Shown one piece after another: positions 17,011 to 24,583 of a stretch of DNA of 30,243 nucleotides (within the stretch, counting starts at the first letter, position 1; every line of letters starts with the position of its first letter). Location of the stretch: positions 1-30,243 of the forward strand of contig JBHICC010000035.1 of the NCBI GenBank assembly GCA_046759385.1. Direction: 5' to 3'. Origin of the DNA: JBHICC01 sp046759385. Its GTDB lineage: Bacteria > Pseudomonadota > Gammaproteobacteria > Acidiferrobacterales > SPGG2. A program made the position numbers and the translations under genes. Below the pieces are notes generated by a model, which saw nothing but the letters and a program-made list of their open reading frames with translations, did no database searches and was not told where the DNA came from.

Positions 17011-17754
17011 GTGAGTCTTAAAGGACATACCGCCCTGGTGACTGGGGCGGGCCGCAATATCGGTCGGGCGATCGCGTTGGAGCTTGCTGCGCGCGGTTGT
17101 AACGTCGTCGTGAATGCGCGCACCAACCAGACGGAGTGCGGGTCGGTGGCAAATGAAGTGTGTGCGCACGATGTGCAAGGCATTGCCGTATTGGGCGACG
17201 TCGGTGATGGGCAAGACGTACAGCGGATGGCGCGGGAGGCGCTCGATCACTTCGGTACGATCGATGTTGTGGTCAACAATGCGGCCATTCGCCCATCGAC
17301 TCCGTTCTTGGAGCTCAGCGACGCAGACTGGCAACGCGTCCTCGACGTCGACCTGAACGCCGCGTTCTACACGGTCAAGGCGTTCTTGCCGGGTATGGTC
17401 GCACAAGGATGGGGGCGGATTATCAATCTTACAGGCATGAACGCGATCCATGGCTATGCCGGCCGGGCGCACGTTTCGGCCGCCAAGCACGGTCTTTGGG
17501 GTTTGACCAAAGCGCTGGCCAAGGAATTCGGGCCGCACGGCATCACCATCAATGCAATTTCGCCGGGTCCGATTCGCTCCCAACACCCCGATGCGGCAAT
17601 GACTCAACACATCGAGTCGCAACTCGGCAAGATCCCGTTGGGCCGCCTCGGTGAGCCACGGGACATCGCTGCGCTTTGCGGTTTCCTCGCGTCCGAGGAA
17701 GGCGGTTTTGTGTCCGGGCAAATGATTGCTGCTAACGGTGCGGCGCAAACCTGA
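17011..17754 (+). CDS. SDR-family protein with a degenerate active site
   Basis: A 247-residue short-chain dehydrogenase/reductase. The nucleotide-binding TGAGRNIG (11-18) and the NNAA motif (from Asn89) are intact, as is the Asn116 position and the PGPIRS segment. The catalytic Tyr of the YxxxK motif is replaced: the sequence reads HVSAAKHG, placing Val155 four residues before Lys159. Thirteen residues before the Tyr position, where Ser normally sits, is Gly142 (with Thr141 beside it). The protein therefore may bind NAD(P) without ordinary SDR catalysis, or use other residues. GTG at 17011 is chosen because GGAGGT lies at 16999-17004. It is followed 21 bases later by a TlpA-like gene. Confidence 0.85.
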   Translation: MSLKGHTALVTGAGRNIGRAIALELAARGCNVVVNARTNQTECGSVANEVCAHDVQGIAVLGDVGDGQDVQRMAREALDHFGTIDVVVNNAAIRPSTPFLELSDADWQRVLDVDLNAAFYTVKAFLPGMVAQGWGRIINLTGMNAIHGYAGRAHVSAAKHGLWGLTKALAKEFGPHGITINAISPGPIRSQHPDAAMTQHIESQLGKIPLGRLGEPRDIAALCGFLASEEGGFVSGQMIAANGAAQT

Positions 17755-17775
17755 CCGGTTATCGAGTGGATCTGG

Positions 17776-18411
17776 ATGCACAGAAACAGAGGTATGCGAA
17801 AGATCTTGGTGATCGCAGTCGTATTCGCCCTGTCGATGACGGCGGGAGTAGTGGTATATCGGTTCGGATTCTTCGCCAAACCGCCTGATATCGCGTCCAT
17901 CACAAGATCCGCTGTCACTAAACCGATGTTGGGTTTCAAGGCCTTTGCCCACCCGCGACCGTTGAAGCACTTTCAATTCGTCGATGGCGATTGGAAGGCG
18001 GTGAGCCTGGGAGATTTTCGTGGCAAGGTCGTGTTGCTCAACCTCTGGGCGACGTGGTGTGCGCCGTGCCGCGAGGAAATGCCGGCACTTGACCGATTAC
18101 AAGCCCGGCTCGGCGGTCAGGATTTTGAAGTAGTAGCGCTATCGATTGATCAAGAAGGTGTGGCGGTCGTGAAGCATTTCTACCACGAACTCGATCTAAA
18201 AGCGCTGCGCGTGTTCGTCGATCCGACGGGCAGGGCACCCATACACCTCGATGCACTCGGTGTACCGACCACCTTATTTATCGACCACACGGGCCAGGAG
18301 ATCGCACGCTACGCAGGCCCCGCTGAATGGGATAGCCCTGAGCTCATGAAGGTCATACGCGGTATTCTTGATGGGGCGGTCGCGAGCGATGGCGAACGCG
18401 GCAGGCAATAG
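17776..18411 (+). CDS. TlpA-like membrane-anchored thioredoxin
   Basis: A 211-residue protein. A basic start and a hydrophobic helix (about residues 9-28) form an uncleaved anchor or signal, placing the rest in the periplasm. The thioredoxin domain begins near residue 65, with the active site WCAPC at 94-98 inside LLNLWATWCAPCREEMP, and a cis-Pro region GVPTTLFID. TlpA/ResA-type proteins reduce periplasmic disulfides, for example in cytochrome c maturation; no such genes are near. Start is ATG at 17776, though ATG at 17794, with AGAGG close upstream, is also possible. It probably shares a transcript with the SDR-like gene. Confidence 0.87.
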   Translation: MHRNRGMRKILVIAVVFALSMTAGVVVYRFGFFAKPPDIASITRSAVTKPMLGFKAFAHPRPLKHFQFVDGDWKAVSLGDFRGKVVLLNLWATWCAPCREEMPALDRLQARLGGQDFEVVALSIDQEGVAVVKHFYHELDLKALRVFVDPTGRAPIHLDALGVPTTLFIDHTGQEIARYAGPAEWDSPELMKVIRGILDGAVASDGERGRQ

Positions 18412-18513
18412 GTGATCAGAGCGACACCGGATTTAAGCCGCCGCTTGCGTGCTCATGCCCGTAGCCGTCGTCCATCGTTCCAGTACGAGTAATATGGGAT
18501 CTCTTTGCCCTCC

Positions 18514-18533
18514 CTGTGTCATCTCTGTGTCAT
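18514..18533 (+). repeat. 9-bp direct repeat with 11-base period
   Basis: CTGTGTCAT occurs at 18514-18522 and again at 18525-18533, one helical turn apart, in the gap before the aminotransferase gene. Such phased repeats can be activator sites. No regulator family is recognised from it and it may be chance. Confidence 0.25.
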
Positions 18534-18699
18534 TATTGCCCGTGAAAATGGGCCATACGTTGGCGGAACGCGCTCGATTCTGCAAGATTTCAGCGCGTTT
18601 TGGCGTCCAAGCGCCACTCAGAGTGGCCCTGCGCTTGCGTCGCGGTGCGGATTGCGATTAGCATTTTCCGATCAAACAACCGGTCGTTGCCGGAGAATA

Positions 18700-18741
18700 A
18701 TGCGCCCAACCACCAAAAGAGCTCGCCTGGGCCTGCTGTGA
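18700..18741 (+). CDS. Possible 13-residue leader ORF overlapping the aminotransferase start
   Basis: ATG at 18700 is preceded by GGAG at 18692-18695, a good ribosome site. The frame encodes MRPTTKRARLGLL and stops at TGA 18739-18741. The stop overlaps the GTG start of the aminotransferase (18738-18740) as GTGA. The aminotransferase start itself has no good ribosome site, so ribosomes finishing the leader could reinitiate there. The peptide is basic (Lys and three Arg) but has no run of a single regulatory amino acid. It is a translational-coupling candidate seen directly in the sequence; function is inferred. Confidence 0.45.
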   Translation: MRPTTKRARLGLL

Positions 18742-20126
18742 ACGTCCGCGAGATCATTGCACAGCGAGGGGACGAGGCCTTCGGGCTTCACGAACGGTAT
18801 CTCAACCCCCAGATGGTTAGAGTTCTCAAGACCATCGGGTTTGATCGCCGATATGTGAAAGCAGAGGGCCCGTATCTGTTCGACGAAGAGGGCGAGCGCT
18901 ACCTGGATCTATTGAGCGGCTTCGGCGCCTTTGCGTTGGGGCGCAACCATCCGAAGGTTATCCAGAGCCTTAAAGACGTTCTCGAAGCCGAACTACCCGA
19001 TCTTGTTCAGCTTGATGTATCTGTCCTGGCCGGTGTTTTGGCGGAGCGGCTGCTCGCGACCATGCCCAGCGGTCTCGAGCGCGTCGTGTTCGCGAACTCA
19101 GGCGCCGAAACGGTAGAAGCAGCGATCAAATTCAGTCGCTATGCGACTGGCCGCGCTAAGGTCGTCTATTGCCAAAACAGTTACCACGGGCTCACCATGG
19201 GCTCGTTGTCGGCGACCGGCTACGCACATTTTCGCGAGGGGTTCGGACCGTTTGTTCCCGAGTTTGAGCAAGTGCCTTTTGGCGATCTCACTGCACTCGA
19301 ACACGTACTCGCGAGCAACGACGTAGCGGCGTTTATCGTTGAGCCAATTCAAGGCCACGGCGTGTGGATTCCGGATCGCCATTATCTTCCTGAGGCTGCG
19401 AAGTTGTGTCGTCGCCATGGGGCATTGTTCGTCGCCGATGAAGTGCAAACAGGGTTGGGTCGCACAGGCCGATTTTGGGCAGTCGAGCATTGGGATGTGG
19501 AGCCGGACCTGCTCTGCACCGCGAAGGCACTTTCCGGCGGTTTTGTCCCGGTCGGCGCGGTGGCCTGTCGCAAGCGAGTCTTTGACAAGGTATTCAATCG
19601 CATGGATCGCGCAGTCGTGCACGGCTCCACGTTGGCGAAGAACAATCTGGCTATGGCGGCTGGGCTCGTCGTACTGGAGATTATTGAAGAGGAGAAACTT
19701 GTCGCCAACGCGGCGCGGATCGGAGCACGTATCGTGGCTGACCTTGAGCCGCTTACCGAGGACTACGAGCTGGTGCGGGAAGTGCGCGGTCGCGGAATGA
19801 TGATCGCGCTTGAGTTTGCCGAGCCCCAGAGTCTGTCCCTCAAGGCGTCGTGGAAGATGTTGGAAGCGGCGAACAAGGGTCTTTTTTGCCAAATGATTAC
19901 GATTCCGCTCTTTGTCCGTCACCACATCCTGTCACAGGTGGCTGGTCACGGAATGCATGTTGTTAAGTTTTTGCCGCCGCTGGTTATCGACGATAACGAC
20001 CGTCGATGGATTGTCGATGCGGTATGCGATGTCGTCGCCGATGCGCATCGTGTCCCGGGGTCGGTGTGGGATTTTGGTAAAACCCTGGCGCGTCAGGCCA
20101 TCCGCACGAGAGCAGGCGCGGTCTGA
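18738..20126 (+). CDS. Class III PLP-dependent aminotransferase
   Basis: A 462-residue enzyme of the acetylornithine/putrescine/4-aminobutyrate aminotransferase fold. The PLP-phosphate binding SGAETVEAAIK lies at 121-131, the cofactor Asp in DEVQTGLGRTGRF (234-246), and the Schiff-base Lys263 in AKALSGG. A rather long N-terminal section (about 45 residues) precedes the usual FDEEGERYLDLLSGFG. Substrate is not deducible. GTG at 18738 fits the family; a basic stretch open to 18600 looks non-coding. The start overlaps the stop of a tiny leader ORF. A sulfotransferase follows after 41 bases, suggesting a common pathway that builds an aminated and sulfated small molecule or lipid (inference). Confidence 0.9.
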   Translation: MNVREIIAQRGDEAFGLHERYLNPQMVRVLKTIGFDRRYVKAEGPYLFDEEGERYLDLLSGFGAFALGRNHPKVIQSLKDVLEAELPDLVQLDVSVLAGVLAERLLATMPSGLERVVFANSGAETVEAAIKFSRYATGRAKVVYCQNSYHGLTMGSLSATGYAHFREGFGPFVPEFEQVPFGDLTALEHVLASNDVAAFIVEPIQGHGVWIPDRHYLPEAAKLCRRHGALFVADEVQTGLGRTGRFWAVEHWDVEPDLLCTAKALSGGFVPVGAVACRKRVFDKVFNRMDRAVVHGSTLAKNNLAMAAGLVVLEIIEEEKLVANAARIGARIVADLEPLTEDYELVREVRGRGMMIALEFAEPQSLSLKASWKMLEAANKGLFCQMITIPLFVRHHILSQVAGHGMHVVKFLPPLVIDDNDRRWIVDAVCDVVADAHRVPGSVWDFGKTLARQAIRTRAGAV

Positions 20127-20167
20127 CGCGTGCACGATACCTCATTGGTTCCGGCCAGCGGCGACTG

Positions 20168-21313
20168 ATGGCCGCGCAATCTGGCATGTCTAAAGGTCTT
20201 CGTCTTACCCACCCTCTCTGTGGCAGTAATCTCGCTACGTTGCTGCGGCTGTTGCTTACTAATGGCCCAATTACGCCGGCACATCTTCCACAGGTAGCGT
20301 TTGCGCTTGCCGTCGTGCTGTTACGTTGGCCGTTTTCGACGGTCGAGCGCATGCTCGTAGAATGGACGCGCCATCAGCGCTCGGCAATGCCGGCACCGGT
20401 TTTCATCATCGGCTACTGGCGCAGTGGAACAACCCATCTACACAATCTCCTGAGTCGATCGACGCAGTTCGGATATATACCCCCGGTAGCATCGGGATTG
20501 CCGTGGGACCTGCTGGGACTCGTCCGGGCCCTGCGGCCACTATTGGATCGTGCATTGCCGCCCGACCGCTATGTCGACAATGTGCCGGTTCACCCGGATT
20601 CGCCGCAGGAAGATTCCATCGCGTTAGCCAATATGCTGCCACTCTCCTACTATCATGGGCTGTATTTCCCACGGCGTTTCGAACGTCATTTCAGGCGCGG
20701 CGTGTTCCTCGAGGATTGCCGGCCGCAGGAGATTGCGCAGTGGCGGCGCAGATTGGTTCATTTTCTAGAGAAGGTGTCCATGCATGCCGGGGGCAAGCCG
20801 CTTCTGATTAAGAATCCGGTCTATACAGGCCATATTCGCCGGCTGCGCGATATCTGGCCGCATGCTAAGTTCATTCATCTCTACCGCAATCCCTACGTCG
20901 TGTTTCCTTCTACACGCCACTTCTTTACTCGACTGTTTCCAGAGCTGGCGCTTCAGGACTACGATGGGGTTGATGTCGACAGGCTGATTTTGGAGAGCTA
21001 TCCGCGCTTGATGCATGCGCTGCTGACGGACGCAGCGGACCTACCGCAGGCAAGCTTTGTTGACGTACGTTTTGAGGATCTCGAGCGTGATCCCCTTGCT
21101 GAGGTCGAACGAGTTTATCGCACGCTCGACCTGCCGACCTTTAAGTTAGCGGTGCCGCGGTTCGAAGCTTATCTGGAAACACTGCAGGGATATCGCAAGA
21201 ACACCTATGCCCCGAGCCCCGAGACGGTCCGGCTCGTCGAGTCGCATTGGCAGCCGTACGTGGATCGTTGGGGCTACCATCCGCCGGCACCAGCCGCCCG
21301 CCGCTTAAACTAG
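20168..21313 (+). CDS. PAPS-dependent sulfotransferase
   Basis: A 381-residue sulfotransferase. The 5'-phosphosulfate-binding loop is IGYWRSGTTHLHNLL at 81-95, and the 3'-phosphate-binding segment FIHLYRNPYVVFPSTRHF follows in the second half. The strand-loop-helix order is normal for the bacterial Sulfotransfer family, which moves sulfate from PAPS to a hydroxyl or amino group. A hydrophobic helix near residues 40-55 could allow membrane association and a lipid-like acceptor, but this is only suggestive. ATG at 20168 has no strong ribosome site; ATG at 20186 is an alternative. No PAPS-synthesis genes are in the window. Confidence 0.87.
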   Translation: MAAQSGMSKGLRLTHPLCGSNLATLLRLLLTNGPITPAHLPQVAFALAVVLLRWPFSTVERMLVEWTRHQRSAMPAPVFIIGYWRSGTTHLHNLLSRSTQFGYIPPVASGLPWDLLGLVRALRPLLDRALPPDRYVDNVPVHPDSPQEDSIALANMLPLSYYHGLYFPRRFERHFRRGVFLEDCRPQEIAQWRRRLVHFLEKVSMHAGGKPLLIKNPVYTGHIRRLRDIWPHAKFIHLYRNPYVVFPSTRHFFTRLFPELALQDYDGVDVDRLILESYPRLMHALLTDAADLPQASFVDVRFEDLERDPLAEVERVYRTLDLPTFKLAVPRFEAYLETLQGYRKNTYAPSPETVRLVESHWQPYVDRWGYHPPAPAARRLN

Positions 21314-21345
21314 GGCGCCGCGGCTAAGACAACTTAGGAGACAAG

Positions 21346-22134
21346 ATGGAACTGACAGCGAACGGCACCGATATTCATTACCAACTCGAAGGCGAGGGCC
21401 CGGTGGTGACTTTGAGCCATTCGCTCGCGTGTAATTTTTCGATGTGGGATGAACAAGTAGACGCGCTTAAGGCGCGCTACCGGGTGTTGCGTTACGATAT
21501 CCGTGGCCACGGTGATACCAGCGCGCCACCCGCGCCGTACACCCTTGAAGGTTTGACCGATGATCTGCACGCTCTTCTCACAGAGCTGGGAATAGAGCGA
21601 ACGCATTTTGTTGGTTTGTCGATGGGCGGAATGATTGGGCAAATGTTCGCGCTGGCACATCCCGATATGGTGCAAAGTCTCGTATTGTGCGATACCACGA
21701 GCCGCTGGCCCAAGGAGTCGGCACCGATGTGGGAGCAGCGCATCAACACCGTGCAAGAAGGCGGGATGGAGCCGATGGTCGAGCCAACGATAGAACGCTG
21801 GTTTACCGAGCCGTTTCGCCAGCAGCGTCGAGATGTGACTGATCGCATTCGAAAGATGATTCGAGCAACCCCGCTGCAAGGATATATCGGTTGCTGCCAC
21901 GCGATTCCCAAGATAGACACCACCGATCAACTAGAAGCGATCCAGTGTCCGAGCCTCATCATTGTCGGTGAGCAGGACCCAGCCACGCCAGTGGAGATGG
22001 CCCGAACAATCCATGATGGAATACCTTCATCTGGGCTCGAAGTGTTGCCATCGGCCTCTCACCTTTCTAACGTCGAGCAGCCGGCGGCGTTTAACCGAGC
22101 GCTTACCGGGTTTCTCGAGAATCATGCGCCCTAG
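21346..22134 (+). CDS. Alpha/beta hydrolase, 3-oxoadipate enol-lactonase-like
   Basis: A 262-residue alpha/beta hydrolase. The nucleophile elbow is GLSMGG with Ser92, the acid is in VGEQDPATP near residue 215, and the His in SASHLSNVEQP near 242. The sequence DIRGHGDTSAP and the helix pattern resemble PcaD, the enol-lactonase of the protocatechuate pathway. No other pca gene is nearby, so this may be a PcaD-like enzyme with another ester or lactone substrate. ATG at 21346 has GGAG about 7 bases upstream. It follows the sulfotransferase after 32 bases in the same direction, hence probably the same operon. Confidence 0.85.
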   Translation: MELTANGTDIHYQLEGEGPVVTLSHSLACNFSMWDEQVDALKARYRVLRYDIRGHGDTSAPPAPYTLEGLTDDLHALLTELGIERTHFVGLSMGGMIGQMFALAHPDMVQSLVLCDTTSRWPKESAPMWEQRINTVQEGGMEPMVEPTIERWFTEPFRQQRRDVTDRIRKMIRATPLQGYIGCCHAIPKIDTTDQLEAIQCPSLIIVGEQDPATPVEMARTIHDGIPSSGLEVLPSASHLSNVEQPAAFNRALTGFLENHAP

Positions 22135-22177
22135 TTGGTGGCAGTGCGGCACCAACAGCCGCCTTAAAAGGATAGTA

Positions 22178-22207
22178 TGGCGGATCGATTAACCCGCTGG
22201 CGGATCG
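22178..22207 (+). repeat. 10-bp direct repeat upstream of ada
   Basis: TGGCGGATCG occurs at 22178-22187 and 22198-22207, a 20-base period (about two helical turns), roughly 100 bases before the ada start. It could be a regulator-binding pair. It does not resemble the E. coli Ada box (AAAGCGCA). Confidence 0.3.
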
Positions 22208-22307
22208 CGACCGTCAGGTGACCGAGGAAGTTTGAAAGCAACACATGGATAGATGACTTTGGCGCTGCGTTGGATACTCGGATCTCGTCGTATAGGAGAT
22301 CATCATT

Positions 22308-23399
22308 ATGCACGAACCAATATTTTCAGATCGAGCCTCCCGTTGGCGGGCGGTGAGCGCCCGCAATCCCGCCGCTGACGGTCAGTTCGTCTATGCCGTC
22401 AAGACCACCGGTATTTACTGCCGCCCTACCTGTCCCTCGCGGCGACCTCGACCCGAGCACGTTGAGTTTTTTAACATCGGGGCGGACGCAGAAGGCGCGG
22501 GCTATCGTGCTTGCAAACGCTGCCATCCCGAGAGCATATCATTGCAGGAGCAGCACGTGGTGGCGGTGCGAAGGGCGTGCGCGCTGATAGAGAACGCGCC
22601 CGAACCACCGACGTTGCAGGCATTGGCTCGCGCAGTTGGTTTGAGTCGTTTTCACTTCCATCGCCTGTTCAGGGATATTGTCGGCGTGACGCCGAAGGAA
22701 TATGCAGTGGCGCATCGCGAGGATCGACTGCGCAAAGATTTGCAGGCTGGAGCGGCTGTGAGCGATGCGATTTATAGCGCGGGTTACGGGTCGAGCAGTC
22801 GCGTTTATGAGAATGCCGCCAAGACGTTGGGGATGACGCCTTCGAAGTTTCGAGGCGGCGGCGAAGGTGTCGCTGTTCATTTTACCATTACCGAATCGCT
22901 CCTAGGCTGGCTAATCGTGGCGGCGACCGACAAGGGTGTTTGCACCATCGCGCTGGGCGGTAACCCTGAGGTATTGCGCGAACAACTGCGCGTGCGTTTC
23001 AGGCGGGCACGCTTGATCGAGATCAGCGACGAACTCAGCAAGTGGGTGCAGGCTGTCATTGGATTTATTCAATCACCACAACGTGGACTCAAGCTGCCAC
23101 TCGACATACAAGGGACCGCATTCCAACGGCGCGTGTGGAAGGCATTGCAGGACATTCCATTGGGCAGCACAGTCAGCTATACGGATATTGCACGTGCCAT
23201 TGGCAAGCCTAAAGCCGTGCGCGCGGTGGCCCAGGCCTGCGCGAGCAACAAAATTGCCTTGGCCATTCCCTGTCATCGGGTGGTGCGTGCCGATGGCAGT
23301 CTCAGCGGCTATCGTTGGGGTGAAGCGCGCAAGCAGCGTATCCTACAGAAGGAGCGCGAGGCCGTGACGTCGGCCAGGGTCTCGGCTGGTTCGGAGTAA
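22308..23399 (+). CDS. ada: Ada, bifunctional DNA alkylation repair protein and regulator
   Basis: A 363-residue protein matching E. coli Ada in layout. The N-terminal methylphosphotriester domain has the four zinc Cys at 38, 42, 69 and 72 (YCRPTCPSRRP and CKRC), with Cys38 as methyl acceptor. An AraC-type HTH region spans about 85-185 (GLSRFHFHRLFRDIVGVTPKEY). The C-terminal O6-methylguanine methyltransferase has PCHRV with the acceptor Cys322. It removes methyl groups from DNA and, once self-methylated, activates adaptive-response genes. ATG at 22308 has AGGAG well placed upstream. A 2OG-Fe(II) oxygenase follows after 37 bases, as in many ada loci where an AlkB-type gene is next. Confidence 0.96.
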   Translation: MHEPIFSDRASRWRAVSARNPAADGQFVYAVKTTGIYCRPTCPSRRPRPEHVEFFNIGADAEGAGYRACKRCHPESISLQEQHVVAVRRACALIENAPEPPTLQALARAVGLSRFHFHRLFRDIVGVTPKEYAVAHREDRLRKDLQAGAAVSDAIYSAGYGSSSRVYENAAKTLGMTPSKFRGGGEGVAVHFTITESLLGWLIVAATDKGVCTIALGGNPEVLREQLRVRFRRARLIEISDELSKWVQAVIGFIQSPQRGLKLPLDIQGTAFQRRVWKALQDIPLGSTVSYTDIARAIGKPKAVRAVAQACASNKIALAIPCHRVVRADGSLSGYRWGEARKQRILQKEREAVTSARVSAGSE

Positions 23400-23436
23400 G
23401 GTCACCCGATTCCTTCGATCCCGACCAATTGGGCAC

Positions 23437-24165
23437 ATGACGGCACTGTCATCGGACGAGGCGATTTGCAGACGCATTGACCGCCTCGACTGGACGCACG
23501 TGGCGTCGCAGCTCGATGAGCGTGGGCATGCGATTACATCGGCATTGCTCTCGCGCCGGGAGTGTCGACAACTCATCGCCCTGTATGTAAATGAAGCACG
23601 CTTTCGTAGCCGCGTTGTCATGCAGCACCATGCCTTCGGCCGAGGCGAGTATCGCTATTTTGGATACCCACTGCCGGCCGCAGTTGCGAGCCTACGGACG
23701 CATCTTTATGCGCGCCTCGCACCAATCGCCAAACGCTGGGCCGAGTGCCTCGGGGCTTCGCAACACTACCCGCAAAGGCTAAGCGCGTTTCTTCGTGCTT
23801 GTCATGGCCACGGGCAAACAAAACCCACACCACTCCTGCTTCACTACGAACAAGACGACTATAATTGTCTGCACCAGGATCTTTACGGCGAGATCGCCTT
23901 TCCTTTGCAGGTGACGATTGCACTCAGCTGTCCCAGGGAAGATTTTACGGGCGGGGAGTTTCTGTTGACCGAGCAACGCCCGCGTGTGCAGTCGCGTGGC
24001 GAAGCGGTTGTGTTAAGCCAAGGTGAGGCTGTTATTTTCCCCAATCACGTTCGTCCTGCCATCGGCCGGCGGGGGTTCTACCGTGTGAACGTACGGCACG
24101 GCGTGAGCCGGGTGCGATCGGGACGGCGTTACGCCCTCGGTATCATCTTCCACGACGCAGCGTAG
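23437..24165 (+). CDS. 2OG-Fe(II) oxygenase linked to ada (possible alkylation-repair dioxygenase)
   Basis: A 242-residue Fe(II)/2-oxoglutarate oxygenase. Metal ligands are His146 and Asp148 (CLHQD) and His221, with Arg231 in RRYALGIIFHDA as the likely 2-oxoglutarate ligand. The flanking strands (PLLLHYEQDDYNCLHQDLYG and GEAVIFPNH) fit the prolyl-hydroxylase/AlkB-like double-stranded beta-helix group. It is not a close AlkB by motif, lacking the typical NxYxDGxDxxG... substrate loop, so repair function rests on its position directly behind ada. ATG at 23437 has only a weak ribosome site. Protein or nucleotide hydroxylation are alternatives. Confidence 0.82.
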   Translation: MTALSSDEAICRRIDRLDWTHVASQLDERGHAITSALLSRRECRQLIALYVNEARFRSRVVMQHHAFGRGEYRYFGYPLPAAVASLRTHLYARLAPIAKRWAECLGASQHYPQRLSAFLRACHGHGQTKPTPLLLHYEQDDYNCLHQDLYGEIAFPLQVTIALSCPREDFTGGEFLLTEQRPRVQSRGEAVVLSQGEAVIFPNHVRPAIGRRGFYRVNVRHGVSRVRSGRRYALGIIFHDAA

Positions 24166-24172
24166 CCGCGTC

Positions 24173-24544
24173 TCAGCGCGTGCAGGGCCACGCTTCGGAT
24201 AGTGCTCGCACGACTAACTCGGCGGCACTGCCGTCAAGCTTGGATGCGTTCTTCCTGAGATATCTTACGACGACCTTTTTTGCCTTACCAAGGCTGGCTT
24301 TTTCCGGGAAGCAGATAGTCGTTCGAGTGGCTGCGCCGAGGCGATAGCCTTCGATCGTGCCTTCGAGAAATCGGGTGCAGGCGGTCTGGGAGAGGCGCTT
24401 GGTAGTACATTCTTCAAGCAGCGTGTTTCCTGTGACCTCTACGGCTGCACTGACAGAAGCAATCCACATCGAAAGAATTGGAATGAGAACTACAGTGGAC
24501 AGCCAAGTACGGTGTTGTGTTACTGAGCGATGTGTGTGGCACAT
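24173..24544 (-). CDS. Rap1a/Tai-family protein
   Basis: A 123-residue exported protein. After a basic start, a hydrophobic signal (LSTVVLIPILSMWIASVSA) is followed by a mature part with the family pattern GNTLLEECT...CTRFLEGTIEGY...CFPE...VVVRYLRKNASKLDGSAAELVVRALSEAWPC. The Cys residues would form the two disulfides of Rap1a immunity proteins, which neutralise type VI secretion amidases in the periplasm. Many family members are not linked to secretion; no effector or T6SS gene lies here, so the immunity role is not supported by context. Start ATG 24544; the frame opens with a TTG at 24556. It lies 39 bases after ligD on the same strand. Confidence 0.75.
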   Translation of the reverse strand: MCHTHRSVTQHRTWLSTVVLIPILSMWIASVSAAVEVTGNTLLEECTTKRLSQTACTRFLEGTIEGYRLGAATRTTICFPEKASLGKAKKVVVRYLRKNASKLDGSAAELVVRALSEAWPCTR

Positions 24545-24583
24545 GTTATTGCCCAAACTCTTATATGGAGAGAGGTTACCCTC

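Noticed and set aside
16891..17976. Long minus-strand ORF of 361 codons opposite the SDR and TlpA-like genes
   Set aside because: It is the shadow of two well-supported plus-strand genes, has no recognisable domain, and its composition is rich in Arg, His and Cys as expected for antisense frames.
18613..18627. GCCACTC/GAGTGGC hairpin before the aminotransferase
   Set aside because: The loop is too small, no U tract follows, and it lies too far from any gene end to call a terminator.
19098..19925. Minus-strand ORF of 275 codons
   Set aside because: It is antisense to the aminotransferase, whose PLP motifs are intact.
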